A stretch of DNA of 64,000 bases from Cliona cf. orientalis (lineage: Eukaryota; Porifera; Demospongiae; Clionaida; Clionaidae). The stretch is taken from the NCBI GenBank assembly GCA_963930775.1, contig OZ005693.1, positions 4,712,001-4,776,000 on the forward strand, given 5' to 3'. Below are positions 1 to 11,319 of the stretch, piece by piece; within the stretch, counting starts at the first letter, position 1; each line of letters begins with the position of its first letter. Under the pieces are notes generated by a model that worked only from the letters and a program-made list of their open reading frames with translations, made no database searches and was not told the origin of the DNA. The position numbers were made by a program, and so were the translations under genes.

Positions 1-772
1 AAGAATCGGCAAAATAATGAAAGCAATTCTAACTCTAACTTGTAATTTTGGACATCGAAGTAGTGTTCCATCAATGCCCATAATGGTTGATCCCAAAACA
101 TTTGCCCAAACTGCCAAGTGAATAAAGATGCTGAAAGTACTATTAAATTTGAAATATCCATAAGTTGGTCTAGCCCCAACTGAATGAAGTTTGCCTGAAA
201 AGTTACAATACCAAATACTGACAGACAAAATGTCCCAAAGGCAACAAAGTAGATTGGAGCACCTTCTTTAAAAGTGTATTCAATTTCTTGAAGGAGGGGT
301 TTTAAATTATGATGACCAACTTTGTTACAGTACCGAGCCAAGTAAGAACAACAATAAAGAGAATGTAAGAAAGTCAAGACCGATCATGACCGTCTTGAAT
401 CGTCCACGATACACATCCGATTCAGCTAGAAAACCACCAAGTGGATGAAACATCGCAATCACTGCTAGTAGCTATAGCATAGACAAAAGCTAATGGAGAT
501 GATACTGAATTAACAAAGTATTTATTCCCATTATTACTAAATGGTACATATAGCTATCAATAAGTCCCCCAATCAGTAATTGCTCAAAAGCAAGTAGCTC
601 ACCAACAATCATTGTCCACACCAGAATGAGAACAACAGCTTTATGCTGTAGAAAAATTTGTCTACAGCAGAATCTGATATCACTGCAGTACTTGCAATGA
701 GAAACTTGAAAATTTATGCCACTCTTGCGTAATGTTGAAAGCAATTAATGGTTGAGTCTCACGATCCACCAT
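1..772 (-). pseudogene. POT/SLC15-like transporter, copy A (5' part, broken)
   Basis: This is the N-terminal part of a proton-dependent oligopeptide transporter-like (POT/SLC15, major facilitator) gene, read leftward and cut by the window edge. It aligns by eye with the intact copy at 20276-22132, base for base over long stretches: the start MVDRETQPL, the first membrane segment with ILVWTMIVGELLAFEQLL, and the blocks around QANFIQLGLDQLM. It is not intact. A four-base insertion near 745-750 shifts the frame after MVDRETQPL, further small insertions occur near 465-480, and the segment after the second membrane helix is rearranged. Just upstream of the ATG (770-772) the normal 5' flank is replaced by LINE sequence. 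Identity to copy B is seen directly; transport function is inferred from the family and is unlikely to persist here. Confidence 0.75.
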
Positions 773-775
773 TAT

Positions 776-1895
776 TAGCTTCGTCCAGCATGTTCCAGGT
801 GGAGGAGGTATGTGGAAAGAAAGAGTAAAAGTAAGAATTAGTGTGAGCCAAAGGGATATAGAGCTGCTGGGAGTGTGAACTCCTACCACTGGAGAAACTG
901 CAGTATTCCACTGAGCCTTCTGGAAAGAAACACAAGTTGTGTAGAATTTTGAATAGTAATCCAAGTCTGAGCTCTGTACGTCTCTCTTCAAGGGGTTTCA
1001 AGTTAGCAAGTTCTAACAGCTCGTCATAACTACTGTCCCACTGTGCGGTTACTACTTTCAGAGCAATCCTCTGGACACTTTCAATTGCTTTCTTGTCTTT
1101 CACCAAATGAGGGTCCCATACTTGACATGCATACTCCATGCGGGGTCTAACTAGGGACAGATACAGCTGTTTCAGTGAACTCTGCGAGGTCTGCCCATAA
1201 AACCTCCTGTAGAGGAGACCCAGTACACAGCGTGCCTTAGTGCAAATGTTGCCAACATGAGAAGACCAAGATAGATCGCTTGTAAGCAGCACACCCAAGT
1301 ATTTATAGCTGTTGACTCGCTCCAGTTCATTCCCAAGCAATTCCAAGGGCGTTTCTGGAAGTGTGGGTGCCCTCTTACGAGAGACAATCATATACTTGCA
1401 TTTCATTGGATGGAGATAAAGGTAGTTATTAGTTGACCATTGCTCAATGGAACTCACCATCTCTTGCAGTACAGTATAGTCTTCTGCGGAAGAAATTACA
1501 TGATACAGCAGAACATCATCAGCAAAGAGATTCACATAGCCAGATACAGCACTTGGGAGATCATTAATATAAAGAAGAAATAAGAGAGGACCAAGCACTG
1601 AACCCTGGGGTACTCCAGAAACAACAGGTAGTGGATCAGATGTTTCGCCACCAACAACAACTGTTTGACTCCTGTAAGAGAGATAATCCTGCAGCCAGCA
1701 AAGAATGGTATGATCTAGCTCAAGACCTGTAAGCTTAGCCATTAGTGGCTGGTGAGGTACGGTATCAAAGGCCTTCCGGTAATCAAAGAATACTGCACAT
1801 ATCTCTCTACCTTCTTCCATCACCTTCAGCCAGTCATCAACACACTTTATGAGAGCTGTCACTGTTGATCTTCCCACTGTTGTATTGCAACACTC
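776..1895 (-). mobile_element. Non-LTR retrotransposon (LINE) reverse transcriptase fragment 1
   Basis: A 370-residue open frame encodes most of a LINE reverse transcriptase. Visible motifs are FFDYRKAFDTVPH (RT block with the first catalytic Asp), SGVPQGSVLGPLLFLLYINDLP, FADDVLLY (the catalytic FADD box) and the C-terminal thumb/connection ending FFPHTSSTWNMLDE. The pattern fits the CR1/L2/Jockey-like group. The element is 5'-truncated near 1895 inside the RT domain, so the endonuclease is missing. Its 3' end is also cut: the last codons run into the 5' flank of POT copy A, and roughly 30 C-terminal residues seen in the sister fragment at 18180-18690 are absent. It cannot mobilise on its own. 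The open frame suggests a fairly recent insertion. Confidence 0.85.
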
Positions 1896-3320
1896 TATAT
1901 TTTATGACTTGATGACCCTTTCCAACACTGAGTTTGAGCATGCACAGTTGCATCAGCATACTATTATGAGCCTATTATCCCACCAATACTGATATCCATA
2001 TTGATGCTGCAAAGACTGCAATACAGTTATCAAAATTCGATCAGATTAGTATGAAGGCTTCGTATGAAGAGTGGACTAAATCATCTAGACCAGGGAAGTA
2101 CTTTTTTTGCCTGTACATAAAAAGGGAATCCACACCCGACCAAGTTCCATCTCTGGGTAAGGAAGTAATTCTAGGGTCTACCGAAACTACAGCAGTACCC
2201 AGTACAGAGTCTACATCACCTACCCTGCCTTCAATTTCAGAAAAGTGTTCTCTTCGGATGGGATGACGGCTGGATAGGAGGTTCCTGCCCAGCCATCATC
2301 CCATCCAGAGACACCTACTAAACATTCCACAGGCTTGTCACAACCTGACTCATCTCCGCCTGCATGACTCCAACCATCAGTTTTCACAGACTTTCTTGTG
2401 GATCCATTAGGAAGAATGGCAACAAAATCTAATGATAAGATATGGAATTAGACTATGGTATGCATAATATGCTTTGATCTTTTGAATTTAATGAGGTATT
2501 TAAAATAGTGTAGATACTCAGAATGGAGTAGTTAAATTTCGTTAGAAGACCTGTCATGAATTTGAATTTTAATTTATTAAACAAAATGCATCAAAAAGGG
2601 AGAAACCAATGATGGGCAGAAATTGAGTTTTAATTATTGTCTGCATGATTGATTTACGGATTGATGGTAAAATTTGTAGCTCTATCAAGGTTTAAATTAG
2701 CAAAAACTTTGCTTTCTGGGAAAATTCAAATTGGGGACTGAGCCGAGCCCACTGACACGCGGCACGAGTGCTAGTATTGGTGGCTCTTTTGAGCGCCATG
2801 TAGTCTCTCCTACCACTAAAAACTGTTGTGAGACGAGTCTCGCACGCGTAGAAGGGGGTGTCACATGAGACCCGGCTGAGACAGTTGCTCCTCAGCTGCT
2901 TGAAGCATAGAATCACCTTCATTCCCAGCGCAGTCCAAATCTCACGGTCAAAAGGTCCTAGAAAATTTCCTCTGGCTTTATAGCCAAGCGTTGGGTGTCA
3001 CAAACAGCTTTAGTAGCAAATAGGAGACCATACGTGGCGGTCAATAGATCTACAGAGCCACCAGCACTAGCACTACGTACACAGGCATTGCATACTGAAT
3101 AACGCACATGGCTGCCTTGTTAGCTTATATACGTGAAGGAAGTGTGACATCATTGCTGCATACTTCCTGCTCTGCAACATGAATCTGATTGGTCACTTTT
3201 CAATGCAGCACGGTTACTAAGCAACTACCCACAAAACCACGCTCACACAGCTGATTGGTAACCTAGCAACAGGATGCACTAAAGCAGACCACAAATGCAC
3301 AGCGCCGCGCGCCCCATAGT
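1896..3320. other. Intergenic, no supported gene
   Basis: No family is recognised. Two short open frames were looked at: 2051-2266 (+), Ser/Thr/Pro-rich, and 2692-2922 (-), 76 residues, Cys/Arg-rich. Neither has a recognisable domain or clear splice context. The 3150-3330 stretch is GC-richer with two ATTGG (CCAAT-type) motifs and could belong to a promoter, but no transcript start can be fixed. Confidence 0.4.
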
Positions 3321-3324
3321 CTAA

Positions 3325-3470
3325 GCCGGTTATCGCCCACGCCTCGGCTCTACGGCTATTAGAAACCACTCGGGATGTTGCATAATCGCCTCGGGCTCCG
3401 CCCTCGGCGATTATGCAACATCCCTCGGGTTTCTAAAACGCCGTAGAGCCTCGGCTTAGGGCAATAACCT
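3325..3470. repeat. CpG-rich fold-back palindrome
   Basis: Arms of about 62 bp (3328-3390 and 3405-3470) are near-perfect reverse complements around a 14-bp centre. Both arms carry the CTCGG, TCTACGG and GATGTTGCATAATCGCC blocks. This is a fold-back element or non-autonomous transposon, not a coding region. Confidence 0.85.
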
Positions 3471-3604
3471 ATACATAAATGTCTTTAATAGACGCCACAT
3501 ACAAGACTACGAAATATGATCTTTTGGTTTTCTTTGTAACAGTTCGAACGAATATAGGATACATGGTAGTTGCTCATTTTATTATTCAATCAGAGACAAC
3601 AGAA

Positions 3605-3644
3605 CAGAGGGGTAGGAGCAGGGGGGGGGCAGGGGGAGCAATCG

Positions 3645-3677
<33 letters not shown>

Positions 3678-4038
3678 ACTTTTCTAGGAGGGGGGGCATA
3701 GCCCCTCCACTTTTTGAGTCTGATACTAATTAGCTAATTTAGGAATTCATAATGGCTTGTGTAATTAAAAGTTTTCATCATCAAATAGCGATTTTTCCTT
3801 GTGTGATTTTATAGCTACCATGCATTGTTGAGGTAAATTTCCTTACTGCCTGAACGAGCCTAATTACACAGTTCAAAATGCCTCAGAAAGCATCTGGTAA
3901 TACCTAAAATCTCAAAATTTTCTGGGGGAGCATGCCCCCAGACCCCCCTAGGAGAGGAGAGCTGCAAGCAGCAGGGACCTTCGGCCCCAACGTATTCTGC
4001 GTCGCCCACCTACTTTTTTATTGCTTCCTACCCCTCTG
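3605..4038. mobile_element. MITE with CAGAGGGGTAGGA ends, poly-C core
   Basis: Terminal inverted repeats CAGAGGGGTAGGAGCA (3605-3620) and TGCTTCCTACCCCTCTG (4022-4038) enclose about 430 bp. A CAGAA target-site duplication lies on each side (3600-3604 and 4039-4043). A run of 9 G is followed by 33 consecutive C at 3645-3677. No transposase is encoded. Same end type as the elements at 38360, 41749, 54677 and 62069. Confidence 0.75.
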
Positions 4039-4985
4039 CAGAATAGATCCTTGAAGCACTCAATATGCTCAGGAATTGGAATAAAGACTGGTAGCCACCA
4101 TTCTTTCTATGTAACTATTCTGAGACTGAATTCTCTGCAATAGAACAGGCGCTTCCTGGGATTACTGTCTATATTTGTGATTTCCATCGCGAGCAAGCAC
4201 GGACTAGATGGTTATTGGAAACTTACGTGCTTGTGCATGGGCACCATCCACAACCAGATAGTGGAGTATCACACGATGCTTATTATCAAGAAGCAGTCAC
4301 CTGGGACCATCCTTAAGCAATCACCTAAGTGGCAAAACAGGCAGGCGGAGGTGTTCACGAGAAAGGTCAATGAAAGGTCATTGTGTGCATGTAAACAAAC
4401 TTGGGATGAGAGGAGATAAAAGACAGAAAACAAGATACAGTGCTCTGGTACATGTCTTACGCACATGCGCAAAACCAATATCGATCACATGCTACCCCTT
4501 GCATCATGCAGCAAACAGGTCAATAATTGTGCATGCATGACTCCCACTTCCCTCTTGCTTCCCAAAGACATGGCTGTTGGATCCAATTTCCTGTCTGATG
4601 AGCAGTCAAGATTCACTGTCTGCATGTGTCTGCTCGATCTCACATTGAGAAAGGTTGGAGTGTGCTCTGTCTGAATGGTGAGTATTCTCTCCGGATGCAT
4701 ACACCATAATATTATAGCCAAATTACATTGACAGGTCTATGTCATCCTTGCAATTCACTGCTGCATATGGTACATATTAATTTTTCGATCAAACTTGAAA
4801 AAAAATGAATTATAATTGTAGCGCCATAATAATAATAATATAGCTTGCAAAAATTAATGTTACCGTTAGAGCTAGAAAGGCTACTATAAATTCTTTTATG
4901 GTGGTCCTGTATGACATTGTGTTTCCATCAATTTTGAGATGACAACTTTCATGCAGAAACTTCAAGTACCCACTTCAACGTAGTA
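4039..4985. other. Intergenic, no supported gene
   Basis: Short open frames occur on both strands at 4177-4721 but overlap each other antisense and show no domain. The 4780-4860 part is AT-rich with (AAT)n. Nothing further is recognised. Confidence 0.4.
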
Positions 4986-4989
4986 CTTC

Positions 4990-5240
4990 ACTTACTGTAA
5001 TGATGAAAGACCATCTAGAATAGACTTTGCTAGGTAAAGGTATGGAGGACCTTTCACAACTGAACAAGTGGAAGATGTCAAGACATTTTTAAGGATTTGA
5101 AACTGCTTCTCTATTTTGGTGTAATTTTTGTAGTCGAGATTCCCATTTCATTTGTCATAATATTTAACACATTTGGAGCACACACTGGTTACAAAGCAGA
5201 TTTTATTAGCTGCTGCACAGTTTGGGCAATTCTTGCAGAC
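4990..5240 (+). pseudogene. POT/SLC15-like relic (central segment)
   Basis: The + strand carries a decayed copy of the segment of the POT-like family between membrane helices 6 and 8. The run DERPSRIDFA, a stop, then RYGGPFTTEQVEDVK and FLRI matches the intact copy at 20276-22132 (RYGGPFTTEQVEDVKAFLRIL). Several stops and frame breaks follow. Orientation is opposite to the main POT copies, so the fragment has been inverted or transposed. Confidence 0.7.
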
Positions 5241-5340
5241 ATTAGCTAGCTCAGAAAACACAAGTACAGTATCTACCAACTTTGAACAGATTTTACAAGT
5301 ACACTGACTTCTGAGATGACACCACCTTCTGAAATGTCTC

Positions 5341-5606
5341 TCCTTAATTGTTGTAGTTGCTGCCACTCTCCTGCTTCTAGCCATCTTCGTTCTGACCTTC
5401 ATTCTAGCTGTGTGTTGTCTACTTTGCAACAGAAAAAAGAAGGTCCTCAACCAACCAATGCTCACAATGAGAGGAAATCAAGATGATAGACTAAGTACTT
5501 CTGAATCACAATCTCAACAGATTAGGAGTAATCCTGCCTATATGATATTTATGATGGCATACGCCTCATGGATAACAATCCAGCATACAATAATAATACG
5601 CAGTAA
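5341..5606 (+). pseudogene. Single-pass receptor TM and cytoplasmic tail relic with NPAY motifs
   Basis: The + strand frame from 5341 gives a hydrophobic helix (LIVVVAATLLLLAIFVLTFI), a short Cys stretch, the stop-transfer sequence CNRKKK and a hydrophilic tail with SNPAY. After the first NPAY a two-base insertion (ATAT near 5539-5543) shifts the frame. Read past it, the tail continues DIYDGIRLMDNNPAYNNNTQ and stops at 5604-5606, giving a second NPAY. Upstream, the frame is also broken at about 5335. NPxY motifs bind PTB domains and endocytic adaptors. I infer the membrane anchor and tail exon of a type I receptor, probably decayed; the ectodomain was not found here. Confidence 0.55.
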
Positions 5607-5706
5607 TTATTTATTAATAGTAACTCGGCTTACAACATCAGTGGAGATCAGACTGAGACTGAACCATGCATACGATAATACTATAATATGTAGCTAGGAA
5701 GGGGAG

Positions 5707-6577
5707 TGAATATGTGTTTAGCTACCCTGATGTGTGCTTTGATATCTCATGCTCCCTTTCATCGAAAACTCTAAGATTCTCAGGATTACACCAGTTAAAG
5801 ACCAGACTAGAGCAGGGGATAAGGATGCTGCTGAGCTACAGGCTCTGCCAACTTCAACGGAGACCAATGTTGACATTTGTATATTCCACATAAAACAGTA
5901 TGCAATGGTAGTTGTTCTCATTAGCGGACCACAAGTTTACCAACTGTGCCATAATTATTATCTCTCTAGCTAATATTTTCTCCACTAACAACTCACAAAT
6001 GAATTCACATGTGAAGTGCCTTGAATAAACTGTGCGTGTGTATATAATTACAGATCAATATCTATACTAGCCTATAATTATAGTTTGTTCCAGGTACTTC
6101 AAAATCATACTATGGTTTGGGCGAATACAAGTCAAACCACACACTGTGTGCTTTGATTTCTCAAAAAACAAGATTAGATAACTGTACTCTCATTAGGGAT
6201 TACAAAGTGTTTTCAAATGGCTTTGTGTCGATCGATATCGTTCTAAAATCTGTTTGCGACTTTCAGTACATGGCTGCATATATTATGTTGATGTCCATAT
6301 CATTATCACACTATAGCTGATATGATCACTAATTTAAAAGGTGTCGCAAACACCAATAAGGCATACTCACAGTGGGAATAATTTTGCAAAACTACGATAC
6401 TGCATGCAGCTACATTACCTGTGTAGCTACCTATAAAAAGATCACTTATTACATGCCCAGTAGAAATTTACTTTTCTGCGGTTATTAGGTAATAATAGTA
6501 ATTTATCATAAACAAAGTCAGAATCTTGAAGTTTACCATAATAGATAAAGAAAGTATCATAATTTAATTCTGATAGT
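5707..6577. other. Intergenic, upstream of the beta-helix gene
   Basis: No domain-bearing frame is seen. The 5720-5970 stretch is open on both strands without recognisable similarity. The last 250 bp are AT-rich and should contain the promoter of the gene starting at 6578; no clear TATA or initiator could be fixed. Confidence 0.35.
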
Positions 6578-9500
6578 ATGGAGCAGCCATTAAGGATAGT
6601 AATTGTGATGTCATTTCTCTTATTCTTTACCAAGATAACTTCTTCAATGATGGTGAATTATGTGAAACCATTTGCAAGAGCTTCACCATGTTCTGCTGTG
6701 CAAAGGCCCTGCCTTACTCTCAATGAGTACGCAAATGATTCAAATGAGTATTTTGTCAACAATACAAGATTCTATTTTTATCCCGGCATTCATAGGCTAG
6801 AATACAGCTTACTATTAGTGAATCTGCACAATGTTTCATTTCTGAACTGGCCTAACGACGATCAGGCAGTCACTATTGCAGTAGATTCTTCAGCTAGTAT
6901 TATTTGGAGCGAGTCATGGAATATTGAAATATCTTCTATTAGGCTCACTTTGTATGGCAATTTCACTTTTATCATGAGATTTAAACATTCACAAATGGTA
7001 CGGCTGTCCAACATATCTGTTTATGGAAATGGTTATTGGGGATGTAGCTCGATTATCAGTGAAGAAAGTATAATTGAGTTCAATGATTCCATGTTCATTG
7101 GAATAAATGGATTTCATGGTGCAGCACTATTGATTTTCGCATCCAATATTACTCTTGCGGGTAGTATTTTGGCTAACAATACAGCAGCTTCTGGAGGCAG
7201 CATCTACTTGACTGATAATAGTACATTATCTTTGAATGGAACCAGTCTTTTCCTGAATAATACTTCCAGCGAAGAGGTGTTGAGTAGGAAAATTCTATCA
7301 TGTAACAATATCAACTCAATGACGAAAATAAAACATACTAGTAGTTACTATAGTAGTAACCATAGTGGTGGTGCAATAGTTTGCAATAATTCATACCTGG
7401 ATATCTATTATTATTCAAACTTCACTGATAACATTGCTGGACGACACGGTGGTGCAATGATGTTAAATACTTGTATCCTTAACATTCAAGGTATTGCTTC
7501 ATTTGTTGGGAACAAAGCGTATTATGGCAGTGGTGGAGCTATGCTACTTCAAAACACGAATTCAAGCATTAATGGAACTGTGTATTTCAATGAAAATAGT
7601 GACAGTGCAATTGGTAGCTACAGCTGCAATATGACATTCATTGGAACTACATATTTTTACAGAAATAATGCCGCGCAGTTTGGTGGTGCCATAATGAGTT
7701 CTTTTAGCAACATAATGTTCTCAGGAACAGCATTTTTTAAAGAAAATGTGGCAAAATATGGTGGAGCAATAGCATCAGGAAGAGCCTCCAAATTAATCTT
7801 TAAACCAAATCTCAATATCTTTTTCATTTCAAACAATGCAAATGAAGGTGGTGCACTCTATATTGCAAGTTTTGAATGTTCTTTGGGATTTTCTTGTTTC
7901 ATCATCATAGACGGTCCTTTTACTTCAACAACCAATATTTCATTACATTTTAAAAACAACACAGCACGTACCACAGGCAGTATTCTGTATGGAGGACAAC
8001 TTGATCAGTGTAGGCTGTATTTCATTACTACTGATGAAGAGCCTGATCTATGTGACTGCCAAGCTCATAGCTCTAGTGACAATGCACTTAAATTTTTCAT
8101 GAATATATCAAATATCACTCAGAATGAAGTATCAGACATATCTTCAGAAGCAAAGGCAATCATATTTTGTGAAAATAAGTCACCAGAACAACTAGTACTA
8201 AATGTATATCCTGGACAGCAATTTACCATTCCATTAAAAGCACTCGGACAAGCAAACTCCACAGTACCAACAACAGTATTTTGGGAGAAAATGTATCCAC
8301 GACTACGTGGTGAATATCGTCTCAGTCCATCAAGCAGAAAGATAAATGATTCATGTACAAACGTTTCTTTTTGGCTGTACTATGATTCATCAGATTTCGA
8401 GCTACAATACTTCAAACTGCATCCGGAAAATCCATGTCAAAATCTGGTTGAAGGACTGACTTTGCGTATACGTGTACTACTTTGTCCTGTTGGCTTTAAT
8501 CTTTCACGGAGCGATTCTAAATGTGTTTGTGCTATGGTACTCAAAAAGCTGAGTGTACAAAACTGTTACATAGACAGCAAGTCTGGGTCAGTTGAGCGAA
8601 TGAAGAATAACTTTTGGATTTCTAAACAAAGCAAAGAAACCTTAATTCTTTATAAATTCCCTTGTCCTCTGGATTATTGCACTAGTAACCCTTTGAATGT
8701 GACTCTTAGTGATCCATCGGTTCAGTGTGACTTCAATAGGACTGGAATTGTGTGTGGACAATGTCAGGAGAATTTCAGTTTAGCCCTCGGAAGTCTACAT
8801 TGTATTCCATGTGATAATACTCACATTGCTTTAATTGTGCCCTTTGCATTGACTGGTATAGCTTTAGTGGTTATTATTTTTATTCTTCGATTGACAGTAT
8901 CAGTTGGAACACTGAATGGCCTCTTCTTTTATGTGAATGTCATCCAAGCAAACAGCCAGGCCTATTTTCCAAGAGCAACTATAAACGTTTTCACCGTTTT
9001 CACATCATAGTTAAATCTTGACCTTGGAATTAAAATTTGCTTCTATGATGGCATGGACATCTACACATACAGCTGGCTTCAGTTCCTATTTCCCTTTTAT
9101 GTCTGGTTTCTAGTTGGGTGTATCACCCTGGCTTGTCGTTACTCTCAGTCAATTGCTAAACGTCTTGGCAAGAATCCTGTGGCAGTTTTGGCAACACTTC
9201 TACTCATGTCTTACAGTAAAATATTTAGTGCAATTATTATTCCACTCACTTGGATATCTTTAACGTACTATACTGCTTCAAATGAAACTCAAAGCGTAGT
9301 TTGGATGTACGATGCCAGCATGCAATATTTTGGAGAACCTAAGCATATCGCTCTTGGATTATTTGCTATCTTATGTATTGCAGTATTCATCTTACCTTAC
9401 ATTTTACTTCTTTTCTTTGGGCACTGGCTTCAAGGTTGCTCTAACTGGTGGATTTTCTCATGGCTGAACAAAATTAAGCCATTCATGGATGCTTATCATG

Positions 9501-10069
9501 CTCCATACAGGAAGCACACTCGCTACTGGACTGGACTGCTCTTGCTCTCACGACTGGGCCTATTTCTCACTTTTGCAATCAATGCAAATGGTAGTGAGGG
9601 TGTTAATCTCTTAGCTGTATCTTCTGTCAGTATTTCACTACTTGCTATACATAGGAGTGTCTATGAGAAAAGGTGGAAAGATCTTCTGGAGTCATCTTAT
9701 ATCCTCAACTTGGGAATATTTTCTGTGGCAACATTTTATCTCAAAGAAGAATCTGACGATGATAAAAATCAGCTCATCCTTTTAAGTGTCTCTGTTGGAA
9801 TTGCTTTTATAACTTTCTTTGGAGTCTTACTCTTTCATATCAGCCTTGTATTCAAATCATTAAACATTTGGAAAGAACATATGATTCCTTACATTCAAAG
9901 GTCTTCATTTCTCAGTAAGATTCTGGCGGTTACTGTGATCAACGATAATACTACAGTAAGGAATGTAGAAGCTACTGTGCTACGTCCCATACAGAAGCTT
10001 CTTGCAAGATCTTGTAAGAATCTTACAGAATTCATGCAAGTTGTATCTTGCACCTACTTACCCCTCTGA
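6578..10069 (+). CDS. Pmp-like beta-helix ectodomain plus multipass membrane protein, with one in-frame TAG
   Basis: One frame of 1,163 sense codons runs from 6578 to 10069, interrupted only by TAG at 9008-9010 where the context (FTVFTS-stop-LNLDLGIKICFYDG) suggests a Trp codon. Residues 1-24 form a signal peptide (IVIVMSFLLFF). Residues ~30-130 contain a Cys-rich cap (CSAVQRPCLTLNEYA). Residues ~170-470 hold parallel beta-helix repeats with GGAI/GGAM and FxxN motifs like those of chlamydial Pmp proteins, plus many N-glycosylation sites. Next come a Cys-rich neck (CGQCQENFSLALGSLHCIPC) and about eight membrane helices from residue ~750. It is probably a cell-surface receptor or adhesion-type protein; ligand and signalling are unknown. 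The last ~25 residues are encoded by a CTTGCAAG-type repeat, so the natural C-terminus may be lost. Without readthrough or correction only the ectodomain and first helix would be made. Confidence 0.7.
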
Positions 10070-10210
10070 AATCTTGCAAGATTTTGCAGGATTTATACAT
10101 GGGCATCAAGAATCTTGCATTCTACAGCAAAATCTTGCAGTTAGAGGACTTCAAAAATAAAGATCCAAGAATTCTTGCAAGAAAGTGCTAGGCATCTTGC
10201 AAGATTCAAC
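10025..10210. repeat. CTTGCAAG-rich degenerate array 1
   Basis: Repeated AATCTTGCAAGATT-type words, about 10-20 bp apart, start inside the end of the preceding reading frame and continue past its stop. The same words form a longer array at 15400-15670. Confidence 0.7.
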
Positions 10211-10668
10211 TGAAGTACATGCAGTAGCACGATGACGACCCCGTACCCACCAAGGATTACCAAAAGACCGACCTCCGTCTCCAAACTAGCATGGGCGACC
10301 CTTACCCATTAACGTTGTAACAACACCATCAAAACCTCATCATCATAATAATAATTATTATTATTATAGCAATAATTAATATTCTTGTAGCTAAGCGAAG
10401 TCAAGAGTATACTTTTGGTGAAGTCCACACTGCACTTTTGACGTTATAGAATCCTACAATAATATAATAATGTTATATTGGTATTTCTCTCTCTCTCTTT
10501 CTCATACACACACACAAAGTATAATATGATTGTACACAATGTCATGGATTATGGATGGGCCATCCTAATTCTTTAATTGAGATTGTGGATCATTGCTCCA
10601 GGGTGCCTTGAGCTTACAACCTCACTACAGCAGGGCCTGTCACAACAAATTTGGACCCCCGCTTTTTT

Positions 10669-10700
<32 letters not shown>

Positions 10701-11319
10701 AGCCCTTATAAAACTATTTCCGAAATAAGGACCCCCATGCATGATATCAACTTTCACCAGAGATTCAGAAGGGTCAGGGTCTGGGTTCTAGGTATAAAAT
10801 TAATGGTTAGCAGGGTTCTGTATGGCAGGGTTAGTCTTCAGGGTCTGCATGGGGGGTCCGAATATTTCGGGGATCCAAATATCAGGTGATAGGCTAGTGA
10901 CTGCAGGGGACACTAGCTGACTGTGGAAAGGCCATGACCCCACAAAGGCCACAGCCACATTCTCACCAACAATGATCATGGCTACCCCATTGCAAGGTCA
11001 GGTATATACCTTTTTTACGGATGGATTTGGATACAGATAAAGAGGATTGGGAACCAGACCTTAACAACTACACCAAGCTCTCCCTCCCACACACACAGTC
11101 ACATTTGTATAGTTATATCCCTTACCTCACAAATTGAGAAATCAAGTGACTGAGCCACAATCAATCTTGTCTCAGGACACCAATACATGATCTTCACCTA
11201 ACACATAAGCGTAATACTGTTCTCTCAATCTCATGGTACCTACAAGTAACAAAATCAGATCAAAACTAAAAAATTTCATCATAAGTTGTGACACAATGAG
11301 CATACTGTCTAACATATGG
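10211..11319. other. Intergenic with poly-C tract
   Basis: AT-rich DNA with ATTATT microsatellite runs near 10340-10370. A 30-base C homopolymer lies at 10671-10700. A proline-rich open frame across it is a by-product of the C run. No gene is seen. Confidence 0.5.

Noticed and set aside
2692-2922. 76-residue Cys/Arg-rich minus-strand frame
   Set aside because: No similarity recognised and no splice or promoter support.
6578-9010. Bacterial contamination (Pmp-like protein)
   Set aside because: The C-terminal multipass domain, base composition and neighbouring eukaryotic repeats fit an animal gene; only the beta-helix repeats resemble bacterial Pmp.
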